DNA from: Pseudomonadota bacterium
GTDB lineage: Bacteria > Pseudomonadota > Gammaproteobacteria > CAMYNG01
Length of the DNA: 13,869 nt
Assembly: GCA_020347585.1 (NCBI GenBank)
Contig: CP070733.1
Location: forward strand, 933,583 to 947,451
Direction of reading: 5' to 3'
The notes below the pieces were generated by a model. The model searched no databases and was not told the origin of the DNA. It saw only the letters and a list, made by a program, of their open reading frames with translations. The position numbers and the translations under genes are program-made. Within the stretch, counting starts at the first letter, position 1; the number at the start of each line of letters is the position of its first letter. Of this stretch, positions 7,590 to 13,869 are shown one piece after another.

Positions 7590-8738
7590 ATGTCAAAGCG
7601 CATCCGTCACTTACTCATCGCTACCGTCATCGTCATTGCGGTGGGCGCCGCCGTCTGGGTGGGTACGCGCCCTGACCCCGTCAAGGTGGTATTGGCTGAA
7701 GCAAGCCGCGGTACGGTCGAGGCGACCGTCGCCAACACTCGCGCCGGAACAGTGATGGCGTGCCGGCGCGCACGCCTTGCACCATCTATCGGCGGACAAA
7801 TAGCGCGCCTGCCGGTAAAGGAGGGAGATGCGGTCAAGACCGGTGATCTTCTGCTGGAGATATGGAACGCCGATCGTCTCGCCGAGGTGGAACTTGCCGA
7901 GCAGGAGGCTTCCGCCGCCAAGGCGCGGGCCGAAGAGGCCTGCCACGTAGCCAACACTGCCAGCAAGGAAGCCAAACGCCTGGTTGCCCTTCACAAGCAG
8001 AAGCTCGCTTCTGAAGAGGCCGCCGACCGCGCCGCTGGCGAAGCCAAGGCACGCAGGGCAGCATGTACGGCAACGCGGGTAACTACGCAAGTGGCAGCCG
8101 CACGGATCAACGTCGCCCGTGCATTGCTGGAGAAAACCCGGCTGGTGGCGCCATTCGACGGCACCGTCGCAGAGATCAATGGTGAGCTGGGCGAGTTCGT
8201 TACGCCCTCGCCGGTGGGCATACCCACTCCGCCAGCCGTGGATCTGGTCGACAACAGTTGCCTGTATGTCCTGGCGCCCATCGACGAGGTGGATGCGCCA
8301 GCGGTGCGCGCGACAATGACCGCGCGTGTTACCCTCGATGCCTTCAGCGGACGGCAGTTTGCGGCCACCGTGCGCCGGGTCGCGCCCTATGTGATGGATC
8401 TGGAAAAACAGGCGCGCACTGTTGATATCGAAGTCGAGTTCAATGCGCCGGGTGATATAGAAAACCTGCTGCCCGGTTACAGCGCTGACGCGGAGGTGAT
8501 CCTCGATACACGCAGCAACGTGCTGCGCATTCCCACCGAGGGTATTCTGGAGGGTAACCGGGTACTGGTGTTCAACCCCGACGATGATACCTTGGCGGAG
8601 CGCGCCATCAAGACCGGTCTGCGCAACTGGCAGTTCACCGAAGTACTCGAGGGACTAAGAGAAGGTGAGCGCATCACCACCTCGCTCGATCGTGATGGTG
8701 TCGAGAACGGTGCCCAGGTGGTACCGGAAACACCCTGA
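7590..8738 (+). CDS. HlyD/MacA-like periplasmic adaptor of an ABC exporter
   Basis: This 382-residue protein is anchored by one N-terminal helix (about 7-25) and should bridge the downstream MacB-type transporter to an outer-membrane channel. The first lipoyl half (about 55-92, with GGQIARLPVKEGDAV) is followed by an alanine- and charge-rich helical hairpin (about 93-185). The second lipoyl half (RLVAPFDGTVAEI, 184-196), a beta-barrel (about 224-305) and a membrane-proximal domain complete it. It has four cysteines (58, 118, 159, 224), unusual for a periplasmic adaptor. C118 and C159 lie at nearly equal distances from the hairpin tip. The ATG has only a weak ribosome-binding site, but the anchor helix begins right after it. 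It is the first gene of a four-gene operon, 19 bp before the ATPase. It resembles MacA in role but is not clearly orthologous. Confidence 0.9.
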   Translation: MSKRIRHLLIATVIVIAVGAAVWVGTRPDPVKVVLAEASRGTVEATVANTRAGTVMACRRARLAPSIGGQIARLPVKEGDAVKTGDLLLEIWNADRLAEVELAEQEASAAKARAEEACHVANTASKEAKRLVALHKQKLASEEAADRAAGEAKARRAACTATRVTTQVAAARINVARALLEKTRLVAPFDGTVAEINGELGEFVTPSPVGIPTPPAVDLVDNSCLYVLAPIDEVDAPAVRATMTARVTLDAFSGRQFAATVRRVAPYVMDLEKQARTVDIEVEFNAPGDIENLLPGYSADAEVILDTRSNVLRIPTEGILEGNRVLVFNPDDDTLAERAIKTGLRNWQFTEVLEGLREGERITTSLDRDGVENGAQVVPETP

Positions 8739-8757
8739 GTAAGGGCGAGCCGATCCC

Positions 8758-9447
8758 ATGATCATCCTTGACGGGATCCACCGCGCATTCCAAGTGGGAG
8801 ACCAGACCGTGCACGCACTCAACGGTGTGAGCCTGCGCATCGACGCCGGCGAGTACGTGGCGGTCATGGGTCCGTCCGGCTCAGGAAAGTCCACCCTGCT
8901 CAACGTAATGGGCCTGCTAGATCGGCCCACCGCTGGCACCTACCACCTCGACGGCCACGACGTCACCACGCTTTCCGATGAACAACTGGCGGCGACCCGC
9001 CGTGACAAGATCGGTTTCGTCTTTCAGTTCTTTCATCTCGTGCCGCGGCTCAGCGCGGCCGAGAATGTGGAACTGCCTCTGATGCTGGCGGGCGTCGATC
9101 CGACGCAGCGCAAAGATCGCGTGGCCAAGGCACTGGCCGGCATGGGCCTGGCCGATCGTGCCGACCACCGTCCAGATCAGCTCTCCGGCGGCCAGCGCCA
9201 GCGTGTTGCCATCGCACGCGCAACGATTCTCGAGCCCGCCGTAATCCTCGCCGATGAACCCACCGGAAATCTCGATCAACAATCCGGCCGCGACGTCATT
9301 GCAATTATCGAGGAGCTCAATGCCCGCGGTATAGCGCTGGTTGTTGTTACGCACGACAGCATGATCGCCGGGCGTGCCCGCCGCCGCATACAGATCGTTG
9401 ACGGCAATGTCGAAAGCGACACGGTGAGAGAAACCCGTGAGAGTTGA
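8758..9447 (+). CDS. ABC transporter ATPase, MacB/LolD type
   Basis: This 229-residue cytoplasmic ATPase powers the two permeases encoded next. All core motifs are present in order: Walker A GPSGSGKST (38-46), Q-loop Q90, signature LSGGQ (142-146), Walker B VILADEP (162-168) and the switch histidine H199. Length and sequence match the MacB/LolD/FtsE group, which work with FtsX-like permeases in envelope transport. In E. coli MacB the ATPase is fused to the permease; here it is a separate chain. An AAGGGCGAG stretch precedes the ATG. Its 3' end overlaps the first permease by 11 bases, suggesting translational coupling. The adaptor upstream points to a MacAB-like exporter rather than lipoprotein sorting. 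Confidence 0.95.
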   Translation: MIILDGIHRAFQVGDQTVHALNGVSLRIDAGEYVAVMGPSGSGKSTLLNVMGLLDRPTAGTYHLDGHDVTTLSDEQLAATRRDKIGFVFQFFHLVPRLSAAENVELPLMLAGVDPTQRKDRVAKALAGMGLADRADHRPDQLSGGQRQRVAIARATILEPAVILADEPTGNLDQQSGRDVIAIIEELNARGIALVVVTHDSMIAGRARRRIQIVDGNVESDTVRETRES

Positions 9448-10645
9448 AGACATCACGCGCTATGCGGTAGGTGCGCTGCGCGGCTATCGCACACGCACAC
9501 TGCTGATGCTGCTCGCCATGGCCATTGGCGTGGCGGCGGTGGTGGTGCTGACCTCGCTCGGCGAAGGTGCACGGCGCTATGTTACCGATCGTTTTGCTTC
9601 GCTGGGCTCCCACCTTCTGATTGTAATCCCGGGGCGTGCCGAGACGCGCGGCGGCGCACCGGCAACCCTGATGGGCGAGACGCCGCGCGATCTGACCATC
9701 GCCGATGCAATGGCGCTGCTGCGCAGCCCACACATCCGCCGCATTGCACCGATCAGTCTCGGTGGGGCACCGGTATCGCACGGCAGCCGCGAGCGCGACA
9801 GCGCGATAATCGGCACCAACGCGGATTTTCTTGATATTCGCCACTGGTCCATGGCAAAGGGCCAGTTTCTGCCGCGTGGCGACGACGAACGCGCCGCGCC
9901 GGTGTGCGTAATAGGCGCCACTGTGCGCAAGGAATTGTTCGGTGTACAACCCGCACTCGGCGAATGGCTGCGCATCGGCCAGCACCGCTTTCGCGTCATC
10001 GGCATCCTCGAATCCGAAGGACACTCGATTGGCGTCGATACTGAGGAACTGGTGATGATCCCAGTGGCCGCCGCGCAGACCATCTTCAACAACCCCTCGC
10101 TGTTTCGCATCATCATCGAGGCGAAAAGCCGTGAGGCAATCGCCAACGCCAAACAGGACATACTCAATACCATCAGCGCACGCCACCAGGGCGAGAAAGA
10201 CGTCACAGTCATCACGCAGGACGCCGTATTGGCAACCTTCGATCGCATTTTCAAGGCGTTGACCATGACCGTCGCCGGCATTGCGGCGATCAGCCTGGCG
10301 GTTGCCGGCATACTCATCATGAACGTGATGCTGGTGGCAGTCACGCAACGTACCTCCGAGATTGGCCTGCTCAAGGCACTCGGCGCACCGGGGCGCAACA
10401 TCCTCGCACTGTTCCTCAGCGAGGCGATACTGCTGTCCTCGGCCGGCGCACTAGCCGGCATGGCACTGGGCCAACTGGGCAGCTGGCTGGTGCGTCACTT
10501 CTACCCCGAGGTGCCGGCCTACGCGCCGGGCTGGGCGGTGCTGGCGGCGTTGGGGATTGCGATCATTACCGGCGGCGTATTCAGTATTTTGCCGGCGCGG
10601 CGCGCGGCACGCCTTGATCCGGTGCAAGCGTTGTCGCGCAGGTAA
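9437..10645 (+). CDS. ABC transporter permease 1, MacB/FtsX type
   Basis: This 402-residue membrane subunit has the MacB layout. There is one N-terminal helix (about 21-41), a large periplasmic domain (about 45-270), then three helices (about 276-301, 324-350, 365-386). The FtsX-family cytoplasmic motif SEIGLLKALGAPGRNIL sits between helices 2 and 3, and the chain ends with ARRAARLDPVQAL, typical of these permeases. The start is GTG at 9437, supported by GGTGAGAG (9423-9430) six bases upstream and by the overlap with the ATPase gene. It is clearly paralogous to the next gene, so the two probably form a heterodimer. Such machines work by mechanotransmission, pushing substrates from the periplasm outward through the adaptor. 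The substrate is unknown. Confidence 0.93.
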   Translation: MRVEDITRYAVGALRGYRTRTLLMLLAMAIGVAAVVVLTSLGEGARRYVTDRFASLGSHLLIVIPGRAETRGGAPATLMGETPRDLTIADAMALLRSPHIRRIAPISLGGAPVSHGSRERDSAIIGTNADFLDIRHWSMAKGQFLPRGDDERAAPVCVIGATVRKELFGVQPALGEWLRIGQHRFRVIGILESEGHSIGVDTEELVMIPVAAAQTIFNNPSLFRIIIEAKSREAIANAKQDILNTISARHQGEKDVTVITQDAVLATFDRIFKALTMTVAGIAAISLAVAGILIMNVMLVAVTQRTSEIGLLKALGAPGRNILALFLSEAILLSSAGALAGMALGQLGSWLVRHFYPEVPAYAPGWAVLAALGIAIITGGVFSILPARRAARLDPVQALSRR

Positions 10646-10651
10646 CCGGAA

Positions 10652-11851
10652 ATGCTGATGCGCGATTCGATCCGGCTCGCTGCCAGCGCACTGGTAACCC
10701 AACGCATGCGCAGCGCGCTCACCTCACTCGGCATCGCCGTAGGTATCGCTGCCGTCGTACTGCTCACCTCGATCGGTGAAGGTATCCACCAGTTCGTGAT
10801 CGACGAATTCACGCAGTTTGGCACCAACCTAATCACGATCCAACCCGGTAAGACGTCCACCCACGGATCATCACCCGGTGTGTTTGGCACCACACGCCCG
10901 CTTAGCATCGACGATGCCGTGACATTGCAACGTGCGCCCCACGTGTTGGCAGTGGTGCCCGTGGTGCAAGGCAATGCCGAGGTCGAAGGCGGCGGGCGCA
11001 CCCGCCGCACCACCGTGTACGGCGCCGGCCCACAATGGCCCCAGGCATTTCAGTATACGACCCGAGCCGGGCGATTTCTGCCGCCCGACGATCCCAACGC
11101 ACCGCGCGCCCTCGCCGTACTGGGCAGCAAGTTAAAGCAGGAACTGTTCGGCGACGCCAATGCGCTTGGGCAGCGCATCCGCATCGGTGGCGATCGCTAT
11201 CGTGTCGTCGGAGTAATGGAGGCCAAGGGACAGGTGCTGGGTTTTGATCTCGACGACACGGTATACATACCGGCATCGCGTGCGCTCGAAATGTTCAACC
11301 GCGATGGCCTGGTCGAGATCGATGTGCTCTACCAGGAGAACGCGCCACTCGACGAAGTGGTGAACGGTATCATGCGGATCCTCATAGCGCGCCACGGGCG
11401 TGAGGATTTCACGATTACCACGCAGCAACAGATGCTCGAAACACTGGGCGCGCTGCTTGATGTATTGACGTTCGCTGTTGGGGCGCTTGGTGGTATTTCG
11501 CTGCTGGTGGGTGCCATAGGCATTCTTACGATTATGACCATCGCGGTCACCGAACGCACCGGCGAGATTGGACTGCTGCGTGCCATCGGGGCACATCGCC
11601 GCCAGGTCTTACTGCTTTTCCTCGGCGAGGCCGCAGTCCTGTCCGCCATCGGTGGCACTGCAGGGCTGGTGCTCGGCGCGGGTGGCGCGCAGCTACTGCA
11701 CTTAGCGCTGCCCGCCCTGCCGGTGCACACACCGCTAGCCTATATCGCGATCGCCGAGATACTGGCGATCAGCATCGGCCTGATCGCCGGCATTCTGCCT
11801 GCAGGTCGCGCGGCGCGCATGGATCCGGTCGAGGCGCTGCGCGCCGAGTAG
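10652..11851 (+). CDS. ABC transporter permease 2, MacB/FtsX type
   Basis: This 399-residue protein has the same architecture as permease 1: an N-terminal helix (about 20-42), a periplasmic domain, and three C-terminal helices. It shares the motifs TSxGEG after helix 1, GEIGLLRAIGAHRRQVL between helices 2 and 3, and GRAARMDPVEALRAE at the end. It begins 6 bases after permease 1 stops, so it is the last gene of the same operon. A second ATG at 10658 lies at a better distance from the weak upstream GGA and may be the real start, removing two residues. Only 8 bases separate its stop from that of the convergent small gene, so no dedicated terminator fits between them. Confidence 0.92.
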   Translation: MLMRDSIRLAASALVTQRMRSALTSLGIAVGIAAVVLLTSIGEGIHQFVIDEFTQFGTNLITIQPGKTSTHGSSPGVFGTTRPLSIDDAVTLQRAPHVLAVVPVVQGNAEVEGGGRTRRTTVYGAGPQWPQAFQYTTRAGRFLPPDDPNAPRALAVLGSKLKQELFGDANALGQRIRIGGDRYRVVGVMEAKGQVLGFDLDDTVYIPASRALEMFNRDGLVEIDVLYQENAPLDEVVNGIMRILIARHGREDFTITTQQQMLETLGALLDVLTFAVGALGGISLLVGAIGILTIMTIAVTERTGEIGLLRAIGAHRRQVLLLFLGEAAVLSAIGGTAGLVLGAGGAQLLHLALPALPVHTPLAYIAIAEILAISIGLIAGILPAGRAARMDPVEALRAE

Positions 11852-11859
11852 CAGTTACG

Positions 11860-12111
11860 TCAGTGCGCCATGGCCTTGAGCCTGACGCGTCCAAGATGCG
11901 GAAAACTCACCACGCCATTCGCGCGCTGCAGTTCACGTACATAGAGTTTCCCGGCGCGGTAGCCTTCGCGAAACGAACGCCGCAAATGTTCGACCCGCTG
12001 CAGATGACCGCCGGCTAAGGCGTGGTGAAAGCCGTTGCGAAATCGTTCGGCGATCAAATGGCGCGGTATAACGATGCCGATATCCTGTGGTTCCGGGTAG
12101 CTGTGGCGCAT
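11860..12111 (-). CDS. Small histidine- and arginine-rich protein of unknown function
   Basis: This 83-residue protein is not confidently recognised. It is strongly basic, with 13 arginines and 8 histidines, no signal peptide and no membrane segment. Its central part (about 38-65) looks helical and amphipathic, with RRSFREGYRAGKLYVREL, followed by a short GVVSFPHLGRVRLKA strand-like tail. The start at 12111 is chosen because GAGGGGG (12119-12125, minus strand) lies 7 bases upstream; a longer reading to 12168 has no such site and adds an AT-rich stretch. It is convergent with the ABC operon. The basic surface could suit nucleic-acid or ribosome contact, but that is a guess. Confidence 0.65.
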   Translation of the reverse strand: MRHSYPEPQDIGIVIPRHLIAERFRNGFHHALAGGHLQRVEHLRRSFREGYRAGKLYVRELQRANGVVSFPHLGRVRLKAMAH

Positions 12112-12118
12112 GGCAACA

Positions 12119-12125
12119 CCCCCTC
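12119..12125 (-). promoter_or_regulatory. Ribosome-binding site fixing the start of the small gene
   Basis: GAGGGGG on the minus strand stands 7 bases before the ATG at 12111. It is the strongest such site near the frame and argues for the 83-residue form. Confidence 0.6.
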
Positions 12126-12140
12126 GACGTCTTGCCGACA

Positions 12141-12171
12141 CTATATGTATAGAGACATAAATACACATATG
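12141..12171. promoter_or_regulatory. AT-rich inverted repeat upstream of the small gene
   Basis: CTATATGTAT (12141-12150) and ATACACATATG (12161-12171) form an imperfect inverted repeat: atatgtat faces atacacatat, with two extra bases in one arm and a 10-base centre. It lies 30-60 bp before the small gene, where its promoter should be, and stands out as AT-rich in GC-rich surroundings. It could be an operator or simply the promoter. Confidence 0.35.
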
Positions 12172-12514
12172 TTTCGGCCTCTTACGCCACGCGCTTGAGA
12201 GAGGCCAGTTTGGGCTGCAAAAACAGCCGCTTGGATAGTTACCGGTACCACTCCGCAGGATGCGGCGCCATCTTGCAAGGTTGTTCCAGAACAGTCGTGT
12301 AGCGGGGTGTCCGCCTACGACCCTTCTCAGTCATTGGATACCTCGCGGTCGGATGTCGTGTTAGGCTCTGACGGCAGTCTTTGAGCGGTAGGCACAAGCG
12401 GTGCGACGACATGAGCATCTACGTAACTTTACAGTCAATTCTTGAAAAATCGGTTACTGCAAAATCTAGCATCGCCACCTACAATTGAGTTAGCAGTATA
12501 CCTTTACCTGAAAC
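12172..12514. other. Non-coding region with weak hairpins
   Basis: About 340 bp without a credible gene, between the divergent starts of the small gene and the secreted-protein gene. Weak structures are a GGCTG/CAGCC stem with an A-rich loop (12213-12228), a TGTTC-ca-GAACA palindrome (12282-12293), and a bulged stem (12294-12321). None has a terminator T-run. The promoter of the secreted-protein gene should be near the right end, but no clear -35/-10 pair stands out. Confidence 0.5.
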
Positions 12515-12519
12515 AGGAG
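12515..12519 (+). promoter_or_regulatory. Ribosome-binding site fixing the start of the secreted protein
   Basis: AGGAG lies 8 bases before the ATG at 12528, but only 2 bases before an in-frame GTG at 12522. The ATG is therefore preferred. Confidence 0.65.
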
Positions 12520-12527
12520 ATGTGTCC

Positions 12528-13235
12528 ATGTGCTCGCTTAAACATGTCCTATTTGTCGGATTGTTACTCATGACGGTATTCGGTGAGCATGCTACTGCTA
12601 GCCCCGAGGAGGTGATGAAAAACAGCGGATTCGAGACAGGCAAACTTGATCCATGGTTCAATCCGTCTTTCGACCCGGATAAATGGAGTGTGGTATCTGA
12701 CAATCCACACTCGGGTACCTATTCCGCATTTACGTCGACTGCAGGAACCGGCGGCACTTCTCTAGTTTCGCAATCATTCGCGCCGGTAGCGGTCAACGAT
12801 ATCGTTTCGGCTGGCCTGTGGTATTTCAACGATCCAACGGGGTCAACCGGTACTGTCGGACTGGCAACACTCCTAACATTCTCCGACGGCACATCCGTAC
12901 AGGATACACTTTCTGCTGACGATCCTACTTACAAGGAAAATGAATGGGCATTTCGTGATTTGATGCCTACTATTCGAGGCAATTCAGGTAAGCGTTTAGT
13001 CGAAATAGGTGTCTTTGACAAACTAAACACCCGGACCTACATTGATGATGTCTCAATTGAAATACGCGATTCTTCAGACTTGGCATGTTACAAGATTCAA
13101 ACGAGACATAAATTCAAGCAGAGACATGTAACTATAACGGATCAATTTGGCACCTTTGAGGCTACGATAATACGCCCCACGGAGCTATGTGTGCCAGCCA
13201 GTAAAGAGTTGCCTGTTAAGAGTGGTAAGGAGTGA
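12528..13235 (+). CDS. Secreted protein with jelly-roll-like domain, function unknown
   Basis: This 235-residue protein begins with a signal peptide (residues 1-24, cleavage after ATA). Residues about 30-180 resemble the jelly-roll or carbohydrate-binding-like domains of exported proteins: an opening NSGFETGKLDPW, then WSVVSDNPHSGTYSA, GLWYF, and a closing TYIDDVSIEI. A short C-terminal domain (about 184-226) has CYKIQ, then VTITDQFGTFEA, then RPTELCVPASK. I recall a CYK...DQFG...LCxPxxK pattern from other secreted proteins, and C187 and C221 may form a disulphide. There is no C-terminal anchor or sorting signal. The gene is clearly more A/T-rich than the export genes, which may mean different origin. 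It stands alone, convergent with the pyrophosphatase gene. Ligand and role are unknown. Confidence 0.75.
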   Translation: MCSLKHVLFVGLLLMTVFGEHATASPEEVMKNSGFETGKLDPWFNPSFDPDKWSVVSDNPHSGTYSAFTSTAGTGGTSLVSQSFAPVAVNDIVSAGLWYFNDPTGSTGTVGLATLLTFSDGTSVQDTLSADDPTYKENEWAFRDLMPTIRGNSGKRLVEIGVFDKLNTRTYIDDVSIEIRDSSDLACYKIQTRHKFKQRHVTITDQFGTFEATIIRPTELCVPASKELPVKSGKE

Positions 13236-13268
13236 AGGAGCAATCGTACTACATTTGGCACACTGCGC

Positions 13269-13619
13269 TCAGTATTCGTTATGCTTGCGGGCACTGCCGC
13301 GGACCTTGTCAACAGGATAGCGCTGCTCGTTGATTTCGATCTTGCGCTGTGCGGACGCCATGAGATCGATGCCCAACTCATCGCTAATGCGCAGCAGAAA
13401 GATAAAGATATCTGCCAGCTCCAGTGCCACTTCATCCAGCTTGTCGGGGGTCAGCGACTTGCTCTCATCCTGAGACAACCACTGGAAATGCTCGATAAGT
13501 TCGGCGGCCTCGGCGATTAGGGCCATGGAAAGGTTCTTGGGTGAGTGAAACTGCTCCCACTCGCGCACGCGTGCAAATGCTTTGAGACGTGCCTGCAATT
13601 CTGCCACTTCACCAGTCAT
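13269..13619 (-). CDS. MazG-like nucleotide pyrophosphohydrolase (DCTPP1/RS21-C6 type)
   Basis: This 116-residue all-alpha enzyme should hydrolyse a (deoxy)nucleoside triphosphate, probably dCTP or a modified form, to the monophosphate and pyrophosphate, cleaning the nucleotide pool. Seen in the sequence: RVREWEQFHSPKNL near the start, the metal-binding EAAEL (37-41) followed by FQW, the second metal motif ELAD (67-70), and the C-terminal RYPVDKVRGSARKHNEY, which matches the DCTPP1 group. The ATG at 13619 is chosen because GGAG (13629-13632, minus strand) lies 9 bases upstream; a TTG reading to 13649 would overlap the rhomboid gene and lacks support. It follows the rhomboid gene by 26 bases and is probably co-transcribed. 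Confidence 0.88.
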   Translation of the reverse strand: MTGEVAELQARLKAFARVREWEQFHSPKNLSMALIAEAAELIEHFQWLSQDESKSLTPDKLDEVALELADIFIFLLRISDELGIDLMASAQRKIEINEQRYPVDKVRGSARKHNEY

Positions 13620-13645
13620 TGTTCTTGTCTCCGTGGGTCGCCCGT

Positions 13646-13869
13646 TCAACGGCGCCGTATGATACCGAGTTTATGCTTGCTGAATAGCGGAATCAGTAGC
13701 ATGCCCGCCACGAACCCGCCAATGTGCGCGCCCCACGCCACACCGCCACCTTGCTGCGCGGTTAGCAACGAGTTGAGTATCTGAAATACAAACCAGAAAC
13801 CGAGCACCGCAAGCGCTGGCAGACGCGCAGTGTAGATAAAGAATCCAAGCGGGATTGCAACCAATACAT
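13646..13869 (-). CDS. Rhomboid-family intramembrane serine protease (3' part)
   Basis: The gene runs off the right edge; about 73 C-terminal residues are present. They include a hydrophobic helix (about LPALAVLGFWFVFQIL) and then GGGVAWGAHIGGFVAGMLL. The AHIGGF motif carries the histidine of the rhomboid Ser-His catalytic pair. The GxSG serine segment would lie upstream, outside the window, so an active protease cannot be confirmed here. The chain ends in a basic tail (SKHKLGIIRRR), likely cytoplasmic. Rhomboids cleave membrane proteins within the bilayer. Its stop is 26 bases before the pyrophosphatase start. Confidence 0.85.
   Translation of the reverse strand, partial: VLVAIPLGFFIYTARLPALAVLGFWFVFQILNSLLTAQQGGGVAWGAHIGGFVAGMLLIPLFSKHKLGIIRRR

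Noticed and set aside
9347..10348. Minus-strand frame (333 codons) opposite permease 1
   Set aside because: It is complementary to a clear MacB/FtsX permease and the ATPase end, with low-complexity His/Arg/Gln-rich translation and no recognisable motif.
12282..12293. TGTTC-ca-GAACA palindrome as a LexA-type box
   Set aside because: The spacing does not fit the known GAAC-N4-GTTC or CTG-N10-CAG patterns and no damage-response gene is nearby.
1..13869. Defence, CRISPR, prophage or transposon system
   Set aside because: No repeats with regular spacers, nuclease, integrase, transposase or toxin-antitoxin pair was seen; the genes are mostly known transport, signalling and housekeeping types.

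Overview
The window looks like a chromosomal segment of a Gram-negative bacterium, most likely a gammaproteobacterium. The evidence is envelope-spanning export machinery (two periplasmic adaptors, an RND pump and a MacB-type ABC exporter), a DUF2905 protein, a GGDEF/EAL protein, and GC-rich coding sequence. No rRNA, tRNA, CRISPR array, transposase or integrase is visible, and the species cannot be named.

Layout, left to right. (1) The 3' end of a DUF2905 membrane-protein gene (+). (2) A large membrane-anchored PAS-GGDEF-EAL cyclic-di-GMP protein (-). (3) A roughly 400-bp spacer containing two perfect dyads and a decayed, frameshifted copy of the DUF2905 gene tail, so the c-di-GMP gene lies between two diverged direct repeats. 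(4) A two-gene RND efflux operon (-): adaptor, then inner-membrane pump, coupled by a 4-base overlap. (5) A 179-bp divergent promoter region. (6) A four-gene ABC export operon (+): four-cysteine HlyD/MacA-like adaptor, MacB/LolD-type ATPase, and two paralogous MacB/FtsX-type permeases. (7) A small histidine- and arginine-rich unknown gene (-), convergent with that operon. (8) About 350 bp of non-coding DNA. (9) An A/T-richer gene for a secreted protein with a jelly-roll-like domain and a two-cysteine C-terminal domain (+). (10) A DCTPP1/MazG-like pyrophosphatase (-), preceded by the 3' end of a rhomboid protease gene (-) that runs off the right edge.

How the genes work together. The centre (about 3.25-11.85 kb) is an envelope export island. 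Two divergent operons each encode an adaptor and an inner-membrane engine, one driven by proton motive force and one by ATP. Neither includes an outer-membrane TolC-like channel, so both probably borrow one encoded elsewhere. The rhomboid and pyrophosphatase genes probably form a separate unit.

I found no convincing new defence or mobile system. The observations most worth checking are the DUF2905-tail duplication flanking the c-di-GMP gene, the symmetric cysteine pair in the coiled-coil hairpin of the ABC adaptor, the altered proton-relay residues in the RND pump, and the unassigned small and secreted proteins near the right end.
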